Assembly (NCBI GenBank): GCA_905612315.1
Contig: CAJQSL010000034.1
Location: 1-51,193, forward strand
DNA: 51,193 bases
Origin: an uncultured Francisellaceae bacterium
GTDB taxonomy: Bacteria; Pseudomonadota; Gammaproteobacteria; Francisellales; CACEW01
Direction: 5' to 3'
Shown: positions 8,502 through 17,984 of the stretch, one piece after another
How positions within the stretch are numbered: the first letter of the stretch is position 1
Layout of the letters: every line of letters begins with the position of its first letter
The notes under the pieces: generated by a model
What the model saw: only the letters and a program-made list of their open reading frames with translations
Databases searched by the model: none
What the model was told of the DNA's origin: nothing
Translations under genes and position numbers: made by a program

Positions 8502-11297
8502 TTATTTTGTAGCAGACACTCTACATAAACGCCGATACTCACAATACTGACAAGTCTTAGCTTCAACTTTAGGATCAACCTCACTTGCCCCTAATTTAAA
8601 ATTATTAACCGCACTAACAGCTATTTCATCCCAGCTAGATACTAAATCACCCCAGGTATTGCAATTAGCATCTTTTGTCATACTCTCATTTACTTTTTTT
8701 ATTCCTTTAACCAATAAATCTTTTTCGCTAACACCATGATATTTACAGGATTTGTCAACATCAGCTTGAACATGCGCAAAAGTTATAGATTTAGCATCCA
8801 GGTTTAAAAGTGCATAAATTGGCATTTGCATAGCCTCTGGCCTACTAGAAAACCAAGAAGCTGTACTAGCTAAACCTGTTTTATAATCTACTATCATTTT
8901 ATCGCCTGAAAATAGGCTATCAATGCGATCAATCCTTGCCACAATTGGTAAGCCCGCGATATCTCCTTGAATTTTATGCTCTGTATTAATTACAGAAAAT
9001 GAGTCTTCACGCCCCACCTCAACTTCAAGCCAGGCTAAAACAAGCAAATATAGTCTTTCTTTTTCTATATTAAAAACTCCATCAAATAATAACTCTGGGG
9101 CTTTTTTTTGCCAGAACTTTAAAACCTTATTAATTATATTTCTTATGATTTCATCTAATTTATTTAAATTATGTAGATTATTTAAATTATCACTATCTTT
9201 AATAAGCTTCCAAAAATCAGCCATTATCCAGTGCAAGATCTGACCACGCATTGATGCGCTTAAATGCTCCTTTTCATTTTCAAAAGGCTCTATATCAAGT
9301 CTAAACCTTGCAAAAGCTTTAAAAGGACAATCTATTTGCTTTTGAATAAGATCTATTCCATTAGAAAAATCACTTAATTGCTCTTTTGTTAAGGTTTTAG
9401 CAGGGCTATCATCTTTAAAACAAACAGCTTTATTAGTTAATTTATTAGTTAATTTAGTAAAAACTTCAAAGTCACTGAAATAATTTTCGGATAAATCACA
9501 AAAGCTAGCAGCCTTAATACCATATGCTTTTATAAGCTCACTTGGAGTTTTATCGATTCCTCCCTCTTGGGATACAGAACTTAAAATTATATTCGGTGCT
9601 TGCTTTAATAATCTTCGCCAAATATGAAGAGCAAACTCTAACTCTCTTTGATTTGATGAGTGCGGCATTTTATATTTTTGCTGCCAGATAATTGGGATAA
9701 AAGCATTTGGTTTGGCTTTTGGTGGCCAAATATCATCATTCACTCCTGCAATCCAAAGTGAGTCAAAGGCAATAGTGTCAGCCTCTAATATCTCAAAAAA
9801 AGTAACTTGCGGGGCTATGGCACTTTCTGGCTGAAACAAACACTCGCTAAATTGCTCTTTTAATAATCTTAAATATTCAATATAGGTGATCTTATCTTTT
9901 ATAAAATCAAGCTTGCCACTTTGCTGGATTATCTCATATGCTTTTGCAACTACCTGATGCTCTATTGATGATAAAGACATATCTCCAGGCCAAGCAAAAA
10001 CTTCTAACAAGCTTAATATTTTTTGCTGCCAAAATGAGGCGAAATGATTATGTTTTCTCCAAGATATATCACTTATCCATAATTTTTTATTTTCTAAATT
10101 TTCTAATAAAAGATCTTGTTCTTGCTCTTGATATTGCTCTTGAAAATTTATCCATAATTCTAAAAACTCTAAAAAGTTTAAATTAGAGCGCCCTTTTTGC
10201 TGCAAATTCCAATCAAACTGATCTCTTTTTGCATAAGAATTATTAGCTCCTAAAATATAGGATGATGCTAAAATTGTTCGAAATATATCTAGATCATGCG
10301 ATGTTGGAGCTGATAATATCGCAAAAAAATCTTTAACTATAGGATATGAAGATAAAGGCACACCCCCTGTTATGGCATAACTTGGAAAGTTATTGGAATT
10401 TTCTTTTGATAAATTTTGTCTTAAATCATAATTTTCAATAGCACTTATTAAATCATCTCTTCTAGATGATAAATTAGGAATTATAACTCCAATATTTTTT
10501 TTAGAGTTTGAGCTTGAATTTAAGTTAGACTCAGAAATTGCCCAAGATAAAATCTGATTAATTTCATCCAGATTATCAATGCACTCATAAGCTCTTATCT
10601 TGATATTATTATCAGTTGATAAATCTATATCAATCGGCCAAAGGCACTCGGATTCTCCACTAAATTTTTCTAAAGATTTTTTAAAATTATCAAAATTAGG
10701 AGTTGCCATCTCAAAGCCTAGCCAAATAATATTATTAGGTAATATTTTGTTTTTTCCTAATATATCAATATGTTCTGTTAAATATTCAAGAACCCCAGAT
10801 GAACAGATATAATTATTATCCTTGCAATAACTTTTAAAACTATTTGCAATATCTATAAATAACTCTATTTGCTCATTAGTTAAAGCTTGCTCTTGCCAGC
10901 TTGTAAAATTATCTTCACACCCCCACTGAGTAACATATTGCCAAGCTTGGATTAACTTTTTAAGGCACTGCTTTGGATATATCATATTAGATGCTTGCGG
11001 GTGCTTTTTAAGTAAGTCTTCCCAAATAAGCTTTAATTGCTCATTGCTTAAAATTAAAGGCTGTGCTTCACAAATCGGCATTAATGCGGCAATTAATTTG
11101 GATTTCCACTCGCTAAAAGATATAAAAGGTGATGTTATAGCGCCATTGTTTTTATATGTTTTCTGATGCCATAAAAGATATTTTTCAAGTAGGTGGCGAT
11201 ACATCCTATCTGTAACAGTTATGACTAATGCATCTTTTGGGATATTTGCAAAGAATTTGTCATATGCATTATTAGAAAAATCTTCTGTAAAATGCAC
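8502..11297 (-). CDS. AddB-like / TIGR03623-type DNA repair nuclease
   Basis: A 931-aa protein of the AddB/RexB-like group. AddB partners the AddA helicase-nuclease in resecting double-strand breaks for RecA loading. The N-terminal two thirds is a poorly conserved helicase-like region. The C-terminal PD-(D/E)XK nuclease (PF12705-like) has SASMRGQILHWIMADFW followed by the catalytic DxK in MIVDYKTG. A Cys upstream (DCPFKAFARFR) plus the C-terminal CQYCEYRRLC gives the four cysteines expected for the Fe-S cluster that staples this nuclease. The GTG start has GGGGTG upstream. The AddA-like partner is at 23909 on the other strand. Assignment to the gammaproteobacterial AddB-like subgroup is from memory of the family. 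Confidence 0.82.
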   Translation of the reverse strand: MHFTEDFSNNAYDKFFANIPKDALVITVTDRMYRHLLEKYLLWHQKTYKNNGAITSPFISFSEWKSKLIAALMPICEAQPLILSNEQLKLIWEDLLKKHPQASNMIYPKQCLKKLIQAWQYVTQWGCEDNFTSWQEQALTNEQIELFIDIANSFKSYCKDNNYICSSGVLEYLTEHIDILGKNKILPNNIIWLGFEMATPNFDNFKKSLEKFSGESECLWPIDIDLSTDNNIKIRAYECIDNLDEINQILSWAISESNLNSSSNSKKNIGVIIPNLSSRRDDLISAIENYDLRQNLSKENSNNFPSYAITGGVPLSSYPIVKDFFAILSAPTSHDLDIFRTILASSYILGANNSYAKRDQFDWNLQQKGRSNLNFLEFLELWINFQEQYQEQEQDLLLENLENKKLWISDISWRKHNHFASFWQQKILSLLEVFAWPGDMSLSSIEHQVVAKAYEIIQQSGKLDFIKDKITYIEYLRLLKEQFSECLFQPESAIAPQVTFFEILEADTIAFDSLWIAGVNDDIWPPKAKPNAFIPIIWQQKYKMPHSSNQRELEFALHIWRRLLKQAPNIILSSVSQEGGIDKTPSELIKAYGIKAASFCDLSENYFSDFEVFTKLTNKLTNKAVCFKDDSPAKTLTKEQLSDFSNGIDLIQKQIDCPFKAFARFRLDIEPFENEKEHLSASMRGQILHWIMADFWKLIKDSDNLNNLHNLNKLDEIIRNIINKVLKFWQKKAPELLFDGVFNIEKERLYLLVLAWLEVEVGREDSFSVINTEHKIQGDIAGLPIVARIDRIDSLFSGDKMIVDYKTGLASTASWFSSRPEAMQMPIYALLNLDAKSITFAHVQADVDKSCKYHGVSEKDLLVKGIKKVNESMTKDANCNTWGDLVSSWDEIAVSAVNNFKLGASEVDPKVEAKTCQYCEYRRLCRVSATK

Positions 11298-11389
11298 TAA
11301 AACACCCCAAATTTTGTATCTGATAAGAATATTTAAAATACAGCATACTAAAAGTTGCTATTTTTAGCAAAAAATAATGCAATACAAAA

Positions 11390-11427
11390 AGTCCCAGAGT
11401 GACTATAAAGATAATCAATCTGGGACT
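11390..11427 (-). terminator. rho-independent terminator
   Basis: A perfect 9-bp stem (agtcccaga/tctgggact, 11390-11398 with 11419-11427) with a 20-nt loop is followed on the minus strand by TTTTT. It lies 28 bp beyond the stop of the Cys-rich small gene and separates it from the AddB-like gene. Confidence 0.85.
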
Positions 11428-11454
11428 AAAGCTAAGTATCGAAAATAAAAAAGG

Positions 11455-11916
11455 CTAAGCCCTAACCATTACTTCACCTGCTACCTCACGTACTTCCACT
11501 ACTTGAGAGTCTCTGACTTCATCAGAACTCATTGAACTAGCACTTTTAAAACAACAACATGTAGCAGTCTTAGTTCCTTTAGTTGCAACCATCTCTCTGG
11601 GAGCAAATGCAAGCTCTTGGCTTGCCCCACAACACAGTGCGGATTGAAATTGTGCTACCGTTTTACCAGCACTCTCATTGACACTCTCTACCCTCTTAGC
11701 CTCTCTAGTATTAGCTGAACAAAACAACATAGCACAACAACCAGGTGATTGTCTGCCAGCTGCAGCTCGTTGTTGTTGTTGCGCAGCATTAACTTCACCC
11801 ATATATTCTGCCGCTGTAGCACTATCTAAGCGACTTCTACCGTCATAGACTGAACGACTTCTATCAATAGATTGTTGTATTACCTTTCCACCATCTGCTC
11901 TTTGAAAATGCGCCAT
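11455..11916 (-). CDS. Cys-cluster small protein, unknown function
   Basis: I do not recognise this 153-aa protein. It has three cysteine clusters: C60/C61/C66 (GCCAMLFC), C95/C96 (ALCCG) and C120-C122 (TATCCCFK). They are spaced evenly and followed by small or hydrophobic residues, more like acylation sites than a zinc or Fe-S motif. The N-terminus is basic (AHFQRADGGKVIQQSIDRSRS) and Q/A-rich around 44-55. There is no signal peptide or clear membrane helix. AGGAGA gives a good start, and a strong terminator follows, so it is expressed as a single gene. By eye it uses more G/C at third positions than its neighbours. S-palmitoylation in a host cell is a speculation consistent with the clusters. 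Confidence 0.7.
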   Translation of the reverse strand: MAHFQRADGGKVIQQSIDRSRSVYDGRSRLDSATAAEYMGEVNAAQQQQRAAAGRQSPGCCAMLFCSANTREAKRVESVNESAGKTVAQFQSALCCGASQELAFAPREMVATKGTKTATCCCFKSASSMSSDEVRDSQVVEVREVAGEVMVRA

Positions 11917-12165
11917 AACTAATTTCTCCTGTATAAAAATTTAAAAAAATATAAAAATGCATTCAATGCATGGCAATTATTAATTAAAAATATTAGCTTA
12001 ACATTAACAATTTATTATTAATTTATACTTAACATAATATTTTTAATTATTATAACAATCTAATGCTAATCATAAAATAGATTTTTGTTAATTCTTAACC
12101 CAAAAACACCTCAAAAGCTGCTATCATAAGCAAAGAGATAATTTAAACAAATTTAGATATAAATT

Positions 12166-13140
12166 ATGACTAATAGCAGTAACTTCAAGTTTAAACATAT
12201 CGCTCTAATGGGTGCTCACGTTAATCCATTAGTAGAACAGTCTTTGCATGATATTAGAATATTATTAGAAAAAGAAAATGATATAACTTTATATCTTGAA
12301 CAAAGCACTTTAGAGAGCCTTAAAGACAAAAAATCAGCACAAAAGCTAACCCCTTTTAAATTAAGCCAATACCCAGAACACCCAAGCTTAGATAAAAGCG
12401 AGATAGATCTAGCAATAGTTGTTGGTGGTGATGGTAATTTATTAGCTGCTGCTCGAGCCTTTTCTCAAATTGATGTTCCTATTTTAGGAGTTAACCGCGG
12501 GAAATTAGGATTTCTTACTGATTTAAAACCAGATAAGCTAAATACTCACTTAATAAATATCTTAAAAGGCGAATATCAAACTGAGGATAGATTCTTACTA
12601 AAAGCTGCAGTAAATTGTGAGCCTGACCCAAAAAGCGCCAAAAACACTTCTTGTAACACCCAAATTTGTAATGCATTAAATGATATTGTTCTTTTCCCCG
12701 GTGATACAGCTCAGTTAATAGAGTTTGAATTAGAGATCGATGGATTATTTGTATACTCTCAGCGCTCAGATGGCTTAATAATTGCAACTCCAACTGGATC
12801 TACGGCATATTCTTTATCAGCTGGAGGGCCCATTTTACAATCTAGTATGGATGCCATGATTTTAACTCCGATGTTTCCGCATACTTTAACATCAAGGCCC
12901 TTAGTTATAGATGCTGAATCTGAAATCAAACTAACAATTAGTGAAGGTAACAAAAAAGAGCCGAAACTAAGCTTTGATGGCCAAGTTTATATTCCTCTTA
13001 ATAAAGGCGACTCGATACATATCTGCCGACAAAAACGCAAAATGACGCTTATTCACCCCAAAGGATATGATTACTATAGTGTATTACGACACAAGCTACA
13101 CTGGGGCAAGCAGCTTATAAAAATCAAAAATAACAAATAA
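12166..13140 (+). CDS. nadK: NAD kinase
   Basis: A 324-aa ATP-NAD kinase that makes NADP in the cytoplasm. The diagnostic GGDG (87-90, in VVGGDGNLLAAARAF) and the DGLIIATPTGSTAYSLSAGGP segment are intact, and HTLTSRPLVI follows. It is somewhat longer than the E. coli enzyme (292 aa), through an insert at about 55-78 and another around the EPDPKSAKNTSC stretch. No good Shine-Dalgarno is visible, but the start agrees with the family N-terminus (FKHIALMG). It is a single gene, followed by an amino-acid permease about 58 bp downstream on the same strand. Confidence 0.96.
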   Translation: MTNSSNFKFKHIALMGAHVNPLVEQSLHDIRILLEKENDITLYLEQSTLESLKDKKSAQKLTPFKLSQYPEHPSLDKSEIDLAIVVGGDGNLLAAARAFSQIDVPILGVNRGKLGFLTDLKPDKLNTHLINILKGEYQTEDRFLLKAAVNCEPDPKSAKNTSCNTQICNALNDIVLFPGDTAQLIEFELEIDGLFVYSQRSDGLIIATPTGSTAYSLSAGGPILQSSMDAMILTPMFPHTLTSRPLVIDAESEIKLTISEGNKKEPKLSFDGQVYIPLNKGDSIHICRQKRKMTLIHPKGYDYYSVLRHKLHWGKQLIKIKNNK

Positions 13141-13198
13141 AATAGCAATTTTATAATCCTCTGATAGCATAAATAAATCAGTAACTTAATTATTGCGT

Positions 13199-14776
13199 AT
13201 GTCAAAAATGAAACCTAGAAAGTTTGGATTATTATCACTAATTGCTATTGGAACCGGCTCAATTATTGGAAGTGGCTGGTTATTTTCTGCTTATTATGCT
13301 GCCAAATATGCTGGAAGTGGAGCATATCTAGCATGGATTCTGGGTGCTTTTTTAACTTTGATTTTAACTTTAATTCTATCAGAAGTAGTTACCTTACACC
13401 CAAAACGCGGATTATTTACCCGCCTATTAACTCTGTCACATAATCATGATGTCGGTTATATAACAGCTATAGCTAATTGGCTGGGGATTGTCGCAGTTAT
13501 TCCAACCGAAGCTGATGCCACAGTGCAATACTTAAGTGCAATAAAACCTGAATGGACGCCATATTTATTTATAAATGATAATTTAACAACTCTGGGGCTA
13601 GGCTGTGCAGTTATCCTATTAATTATTTATGCTCTTATAAATTTTTGGGGTGTGCGTCTTTTTGCAAAATCAAATAATACAATAACCATCTTTAAAGTAC
13701 TAATTCCGGTAGTTACATCTATTGTAATAATTATTGCGGCATTCCACCCCGGAAACTTCACGGCACAACAACATGAAATTCTACCATTTGGTGCGAGTAG
13801 CGTTTTTGGCGCAGTAATGGCTTGCGGGATTGTTTATGCTTTTAATGGCTTTCAATCTATCACAAGTTTTTGCGCTGAAGCTAAGAACCCTGAAAGAAAT
13901 GTTCCATTATCAATGATAATATCTATTGTCCTGTGTCTAGGTATCTATTTGTTATTACAAACAGCTTTCATAGGTGGCCTACCGCCTTCTATGTTAAAGG
14001 CTGGCTGGCACAACTTAGATTTTAGCTCGCCAATTGTGCAATTAACATCGCTACTTGGTTTAAATGCGATGTCAGTATTACTTTATGTTGATGCATGTGT
14101 CAGCCCGTCAGGAACTGGTATAATATATGTCGGCACAACAACTAGAATGCTAACTGCAATGGCGCAAGAAGAACAAGCCCCATCATTCTTTAATGTTCTT
14201 CACCCGAAATATCATTTCTCCAGAAGATCTCTTATTTTTAATATCCTATTATCTTGCCTATTATTATTTATGTTCAAAAGCTGGGCATCATTAGTTGCAA
14301 TAGTTAGCTTATTTCATATCCTATCTTATATGGCATGCCCACTTGCTATGATGCGTTTGCGTATTACTGAGGCCTCAAGAAAAAGAAGATATAAACTTCC
14401 TTTTGCAGCTATAATATGCCCGCTAACATTTGTTCTAATAACTTTTCTATATTGTTTTACTGCAGAAAAAAACCTCTTAACCGTAACTACCGCTGTAGTT
14501 GTATTTTATGGCGGTTATATCATTGTGCATAATAGATTTAAACTATCTGGAATATTATTTTCTCTAAAAAGAAGCTTTATAATGGTTGCTTATCTTATCT
14601 GGCTGGCATTTTTAGGGTTTTTAGGAAACCCTATAGATGGCAGTATCAATGTAATAACCCATGAAGAATTTTATGCTTTAATAATTATATCTAGCTTAAT
14701 ATTTTACTATATTATGGTTTATAGATACCCTCAAGATAAGGCTAAGAAGATAAGAAAAAAAAGGTATAAAAAATAA
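13199..14776 (+). CDS. APC-superfamily amino-acid permease
   Basis: This 525-aa membrane protein has about 12-14 hydrophobic segments. It carries the APC signature in TM1 (GTGSIIGSGWLF) and the TM6-TM7 stretch GIVYAFNGFQSITSFCAEAKNP. Its length and sequence style fit the aspartate/proton-symporter-like branch (YveA type), but the substrate cannot be read from sequence. ATG 13199 is preferred to TTG 13193 just upstream. Neither has a clear Shine-Dalgarno. The C-terminus is a basic tail (KKIRKKRYKK). It converges on a second APC permease with a repeat element between them. Confidence 0.85.
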   Translation: MSKMKPRKFGLLSLIAIGTGSIIGSGWLFSAYYAAKYAGSGAYLAWILGAFLTLILTLILSEVVTLHPKRGLFTRLLTLSHNHDVGYITAIANWLGIVAVIPTEADATVQYLSAIKPEWTPYLFINDNLTTLGLGCAVILLIIYALINFWGVRLFAKSNNTITIFKVLIPVVTSIVIIIAAFHPGNFTAQQHEILPFGASSVFGAVMACGIVYAFNGFQSITSFCAEAKNPERNVPLSMIISIVLCLGIYLLLQTAFIGGLPPSMLKAGWHNLDFSSPIVQLTSLLGLNAMSVLLYVDACVSPSGTGIIYVGTTTRMLTAMAQEEQAPSFFNVLHPKYHFSRRSLIFNILLSCLLLFMFKSWASLVAIVSLFHILSYMACPLAMMRLRITEASRKRRYKLPFAAIICPLTFVLITFLYCFTAEKNLLTVTTAVVVFYGGYIIVHNRFKLSGILFSLKRSFIMVAYLIWLAFLGFLGNPIDGSINVITHEEFYALIIISSLIFYYIMVYRYPQDKAKKIRKKRYKK

Positions 14777-14796
14777 ACTACTCACCTGAACTTACT

Positions 14797-14858
14797 TCCG
14801 TGCTACGTGCTTTGCACTACGCACGAGATTGCATCAAAGTAGTCTCGCAACGACAGCG
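14797..14858. repeat. dispersed palindromic repeat, copy B
   Basis: The copy contains gcacgagattgc and then agtctcgcaacgacagcg. Its first half (14801-14832) is the reverse complement of the segment gcaatctcgtgcgtagcac found at about 29067 and 37612. It lies between two convergent permease genes and may serve both 3' ends. Confidence 0.75.
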
Positions 14859-14866
14859 ATCGATAC

Positions 14867-16300
14867 TTAGACTGTTTTTAAATCTTTTTTAAAATTTCTC
14901 CCAAAAAATATCGGCAAAAATACTAAAATACATAAAGCTCCAACCAATATCATTTCATAATGCTCATGATTTCCAACAGGAACTTGATCAGGTGGAATAA
15001 AACATACCAAGAAGGCCACGCTACTTCCTATTAAACCTAAAATTGATATCCCTAGCATTCCTCCTATTTTTTTTGAAACTCTATAATCTAAATCCACTTT
15101 TTTATGCTTTAAAGAGATAACAATAGCAGCTGCAAACATAATCATATACATAAGAGCATATATTTGCCCGGCAAGCACGCTTATTAACCAGTAAGCACCA
15201 TTTATACCAGGCATTAAAAAAAACACTATCATCAAAACACTAACCAAAACTGCCTGCATAATTAATATACTAACTGGTGAACCATGCTCATTTTCTTTTG
15301 CAAAATACTCTGGTAAGTGCCCATCTTTAGTTGCAAAATACAAACCACGAGCCGGAGCTAATATCCAACTATTTACTCCACCTAGCGCACCTATAGCTAA
15401 CATAACCCCAATTATTGGGAGCATCCAGTGCATGTGCATATTAGTTAAAAACAAATCAAATGCATAAACTATGCCAGTTACTAGGCCATTTTCTATTTGC
15501 GCATGCGGGACTATAAATGCTATGGATAAAGACCCCATAATTAAAGTTATCAGAATAATAATAACTGAGATAATCAAAGCTTTAGGAAAAGATTTTTGCG
15601 GGTTTTTTACATCACAAGCATGCACTGTCGCAAGCTCTATGCCGCATAAAGATAAAATAACTCCTTGCATAGTTACCCAAATAGATAAATGGTTCAAGTG
15701 TGGCCACAAGGTGTGAGAATTTAGCGCAACTTGAGCTTTATGACCTGTTAAAACCCAAATCATCCCCATGCTAACAATCAAAAGCATTGGTATAAATAAA
15801 CCAAATACAGTACAAAAACTACTAAACCAAGCTGATGTTTTAACCCCTAAAATATTAACAAAGGTCAAAGCCCAGAACACTATTAGCACAAAACTCATTA
15901 AATAAATCTTATTAGAGGCAAGCTCAGGTGAAATTAAATATCCTAAAGTCCCGGCAATAAATGTTAGTATAGATGGGAAAAACGGCACATTCTCAGCCCA
16001 CTGCAGCCAAACTGCGATAAACCCCCATCTGCCACCGAATGCATGCTTAACCCAGCTAAAAACCCCAGCACCTTTTGGGTATCTGGCGGATAACTCAGCT
16101 GAAACCAAAGCACATGGTATAAGAAAAAACAATGCTGCTATTATATAAAAGGCGATAATTTTTGAACCAAATAACGCCGTTGCGGGTAGATTTCTTATGC
16201 TATCTACAGCGCCAACTGTAATCATTATTAAAGCAAATACCGTAATACTTGGTCTTTTTAAACCTAAATTATTATTATTATTTATATCCGCTTGCATCAT
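14867..16300 (-). CDS. APC amino-acid antiporter, glutamate:GABA (GadC)-like
   Basis: This 477-aa protein has about 12 membrane segments. The N-terminus MITVGAVDSIRNLPATALFG, then SAELSARYPKGAGVFSW and WAENVPFFPS, are typical of the glutamate:GABA antiporter branch of the APC superfamily. In E. coli, GadC exchanges glutamate for GABA in acid resistance. No decarboxylase gene is present here, so general amino-acid exchange is equally possible. Two adjacent ATG codons start the frame. The second (16297) is better spaced from AGGAAG. It is a single gene on the minus strand. Confidence 0.85.
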   Translation of the reverse strand: MMQADINNNNNLGLKRPSITVFALIMITVGAVDSIRNLPATALFGSKIIAFYIIAALFFLIPCALVSAELSARYPKGAGVFSWVKHAFGGRWGFIAVWLQWAENVPFFPSILTFIAGTLGYLISPELASNKIYLMSFVLIVFWALTFVNILGVKTSAWFSSFCTVFGLFIPMLLIVSMGMIWVLTGHKAQVALNSHTLWPHLNHLSIWVTMQGVILSLCGIELATVHACDVKNPQKSFPKALIISVIIILITLIMGSLSIAFIVPHAQIENGLVTGIVYAFDLFLTNMHMHWMLPIIGVMLAIGALGGVNSWILAPARGLYFATKDGHLPEYFAKENEHGSPVSILIMQAVLVSVLMIVFFLMPGINGAYWLISVLAGQIYALMYMIMFAAAIVISLKHKKVDLDYRVSKKIGGMLGISILGLIGSSVAFLVCFIPPDQVPVGNHEHYEMILVGALCILVFLPIFFGRNFKKDLKTV

Positions 16301-16402
16301 TTCTTCCTTTTTTTCCTTTATTTTGTAAAAAAATCATAGTCTCATATTTTATCTATTTAATCTGCTCAAATATAGTAAATTACACCTAATTTTAATTAAA
16401 AG

Positions 16403-17677
16403 TTAATTTAGCATCCATTTCCATATGGGCTTAATATGCACCACATAAACCTTACCATCTACCTTTAACTCAAATTGATCTTCTTCATACATAGTTAAAA
16501 TCAATCCGCTATTTAGTTTAAAATAAGTCATTGCATCTAATAGTCCTGCGATTTCCCGATCTTTAGTTGCATCATCCTCCAAAGAATAACTCACTTGGAT
16601 TGCGTCTATAACTTTTATGCCTGATTTAATTACGAAATCACATTCCTTTTTTTGTTTATGAAAATAAACATCCTTGTTATGCCTTTTAAGCTCACAATAA
16701 ACTAAGTTTTCCATCATTCTGCCTTTATCTTGTGAAAACCTAAATGCATTAGCTGCAGCTAAACCAACATCTATAATATAAACCTTTTTGTCTCGAGTAA
16801 GCTGTTGCTTTAAAGAATAATCAAACCGATAACACTCAGAAAACAAAAACACTTCTTTAAAATAAGACAAATACTCTGTAACTGTTTTTGGATGCAGATT
16901 CAATGCATTAGCAACAGACCTATAACTAAAATTTTTGGCACTATTTGTTGCTAAATAAACAGCTAGGTCCTTAACTTTGCCAACATCAACATCATATCTA
17001 TTTACAATATCCTTATAGATAATATCCTCAAAATAGTTAATTAATAACTCCTTATGATAAAATTTTCTTTTCGCAATAACTGGAAAAGCGCCCCAACTTA
17101 AATAATGCTCAAACAAACCTATAACCTTAGATTCTTTTTGCGATGAAAGCGGCAGCTTAACCTCAGTTAATTCATTGAACTTTAAAAACTCCAAAAAAGA
17201 TAATGGATATATGGTTAGCGATATATTTCTGCCAGAAAGCAAAGTTTTATATTCTTGCTTAATCAAGGCAGAATTAGAGCCACTAATCCAAATATTAACT
17301 TCTGGAGTTGTATCATATAACTTTCTTACAAAATGAACCCAGTTCTCACAATTTTGAATTTCATCCAAAAACAGAAAATCAACTTCTCTGTGCTTTGTAT
17401 AAGTGTAATAAATTTCTTTTAGTGAAAATGTCGATAACTGTTCGTCATCAAAATTAACATACAAAACCTTCTTACCTTTATCCAGTAAATGTGAGATTAA
17501 TTGATAAAACAAAGTGCTTTTACCAACCCTCCTAGCGCCTTCTAAAATTTTAATCTCTGGAAGATCTAATAATGGCAGCAACTGCTGGTCTCTTTCTATC
17601 CCATATAAACTTTCAGGGAAATCCCCTTCTAGCCATGGATTCCAATCTAAAATAGCCTGCATTAACTGATCTGACAT
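16403..17677 (-). CDS. AAA ATPase with DUF4143 domain
   Basis: A 424-aa P-loop ATPase of the family pairing an AAA domain with a C-terminal DUF4143. Walker A is GARRVGKST (47-55), Walker B is FLFLDEIQN (101-109), and a sensor-like WISGSNSALI follows. The C-terminal part has a PD-(D/E)XK-like arrangement (MENLVYCELKR, then CDFVI, then AIQVSY), seen in many of these proteins. ATG 17677 is chosen because GGGGG lies 8 bases before it. A longer frame back to 17767 would read through the repeated operator-like sites. The role of this widespread family is unknown; it behaves like an accessory or mobile gene. Three near-identical 20-22 bp sites lie just upstream. Confidence 0.85.
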   Translation of the reverse strand: MSDQLMQAILDWNPWLEGDFPESLYGIERDQQLLPLLDLPEIKILEGARRVGKSTLFYQLISHLLDKGKKVLYVNFDDEQLSTFSLKEIYYTYTKHREVDFLFLDEIQNCENWVHFVRKLYDTTPEVNIWISGSNSALIKQEYKTLLSGRNISLTIYPLSFLEFLKFNELTEVKLPLSSQKESKVIGLFEHYLSWGAFPVIAKRKFYHKELLINYFEDIIYKDIVNRYDVDVGKVKDLAVYLATNSAKNFSYRSVANALNLHPKTVTEYLSYFKEVFLFSECYRFDYSLKQQLTRDKKVYIIDVGLAAANAFRFSQDKGRMMENLVYCELKRHNKDVYFHKQKKECDFVIKSGIKVIDAIQVSYSLEDDATKDREIAGLLDAMTYFKLNSGLILTMYEEDQFELKVDGKVYVVHIKPIWKWMLN

Positions 17678-17706
17678 AACTATAGCCCCCGCTACAAATA
17701 AATTAT

Positions 17707-17790
17707 GATATACTGTATTATAGCATAATCTAGAATAATGACATACTCCAGTATAGCATAAAACCAAATTATGCTATGCTGGAGTATATC
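17707..17790. promoter_or_regulatory. three operator-like repeats upstream of the DUF4143 ATPase
   Basis: A roughly 20-bp sequence of the form atactccagtatagcataa occurs three times: 17708-17729 (variant with gtatt), 17740-17761, and inverted at 17769-17790. The last two form a near-perfect inverted repeat with a loop of about 8 bases. The spacing and placement, 30-110 bp upstream of the chosen start, suggest a protein-binding operator or a strong hairpin in the leader. Confidence 0.65.
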
Positions 17791-17958
17791 ATTAAGTCAA
17801 CAGCAGTTTTGTGGGAGATTGCCACACTCACCTACGGCTCGTTCGCAAAGACAAAAGGTGAGTCGTTGCGAGGAGGCTGTAAGCCGACGCGGCAATCTCC
17901 TGCCAATTGCTACAACTATCATTTATATTAAGTCAACAGCAGTTTTGTGGGAGATTGC
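17791..17958. repeat. dispersed palindromic repeat, copy C, with flanking 32-bp direct repeats
   Basis: A 32-bp sequence, starting attaagtcaacagcagtttt, occurs at 17791-17822 and again at 17927-17958. Between them is a large palindromic element, with gggagattgcc at 17813 answered by ggcaatctcc at 17891 and gtcgttgcgagg in the middle. It is the most complete member of the repeat family in this window. The short sequence cagcagtt(t/g)tgtgggggattgc recurs at 27551. Confidence 0.8.
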
Positions 17959-17984
17959 GACACCTATCATTATTACGTCAGCAA

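Noticed and set aside
17678..17767. N-terminal extension of the DUF4143 ATPase back to 17767
   Set aside because: The extra 30 codons run through the operator-like repeats and look unlike the family N-terminus, and the ATG at 17677 has a better Shine-Dalgarno sequence.
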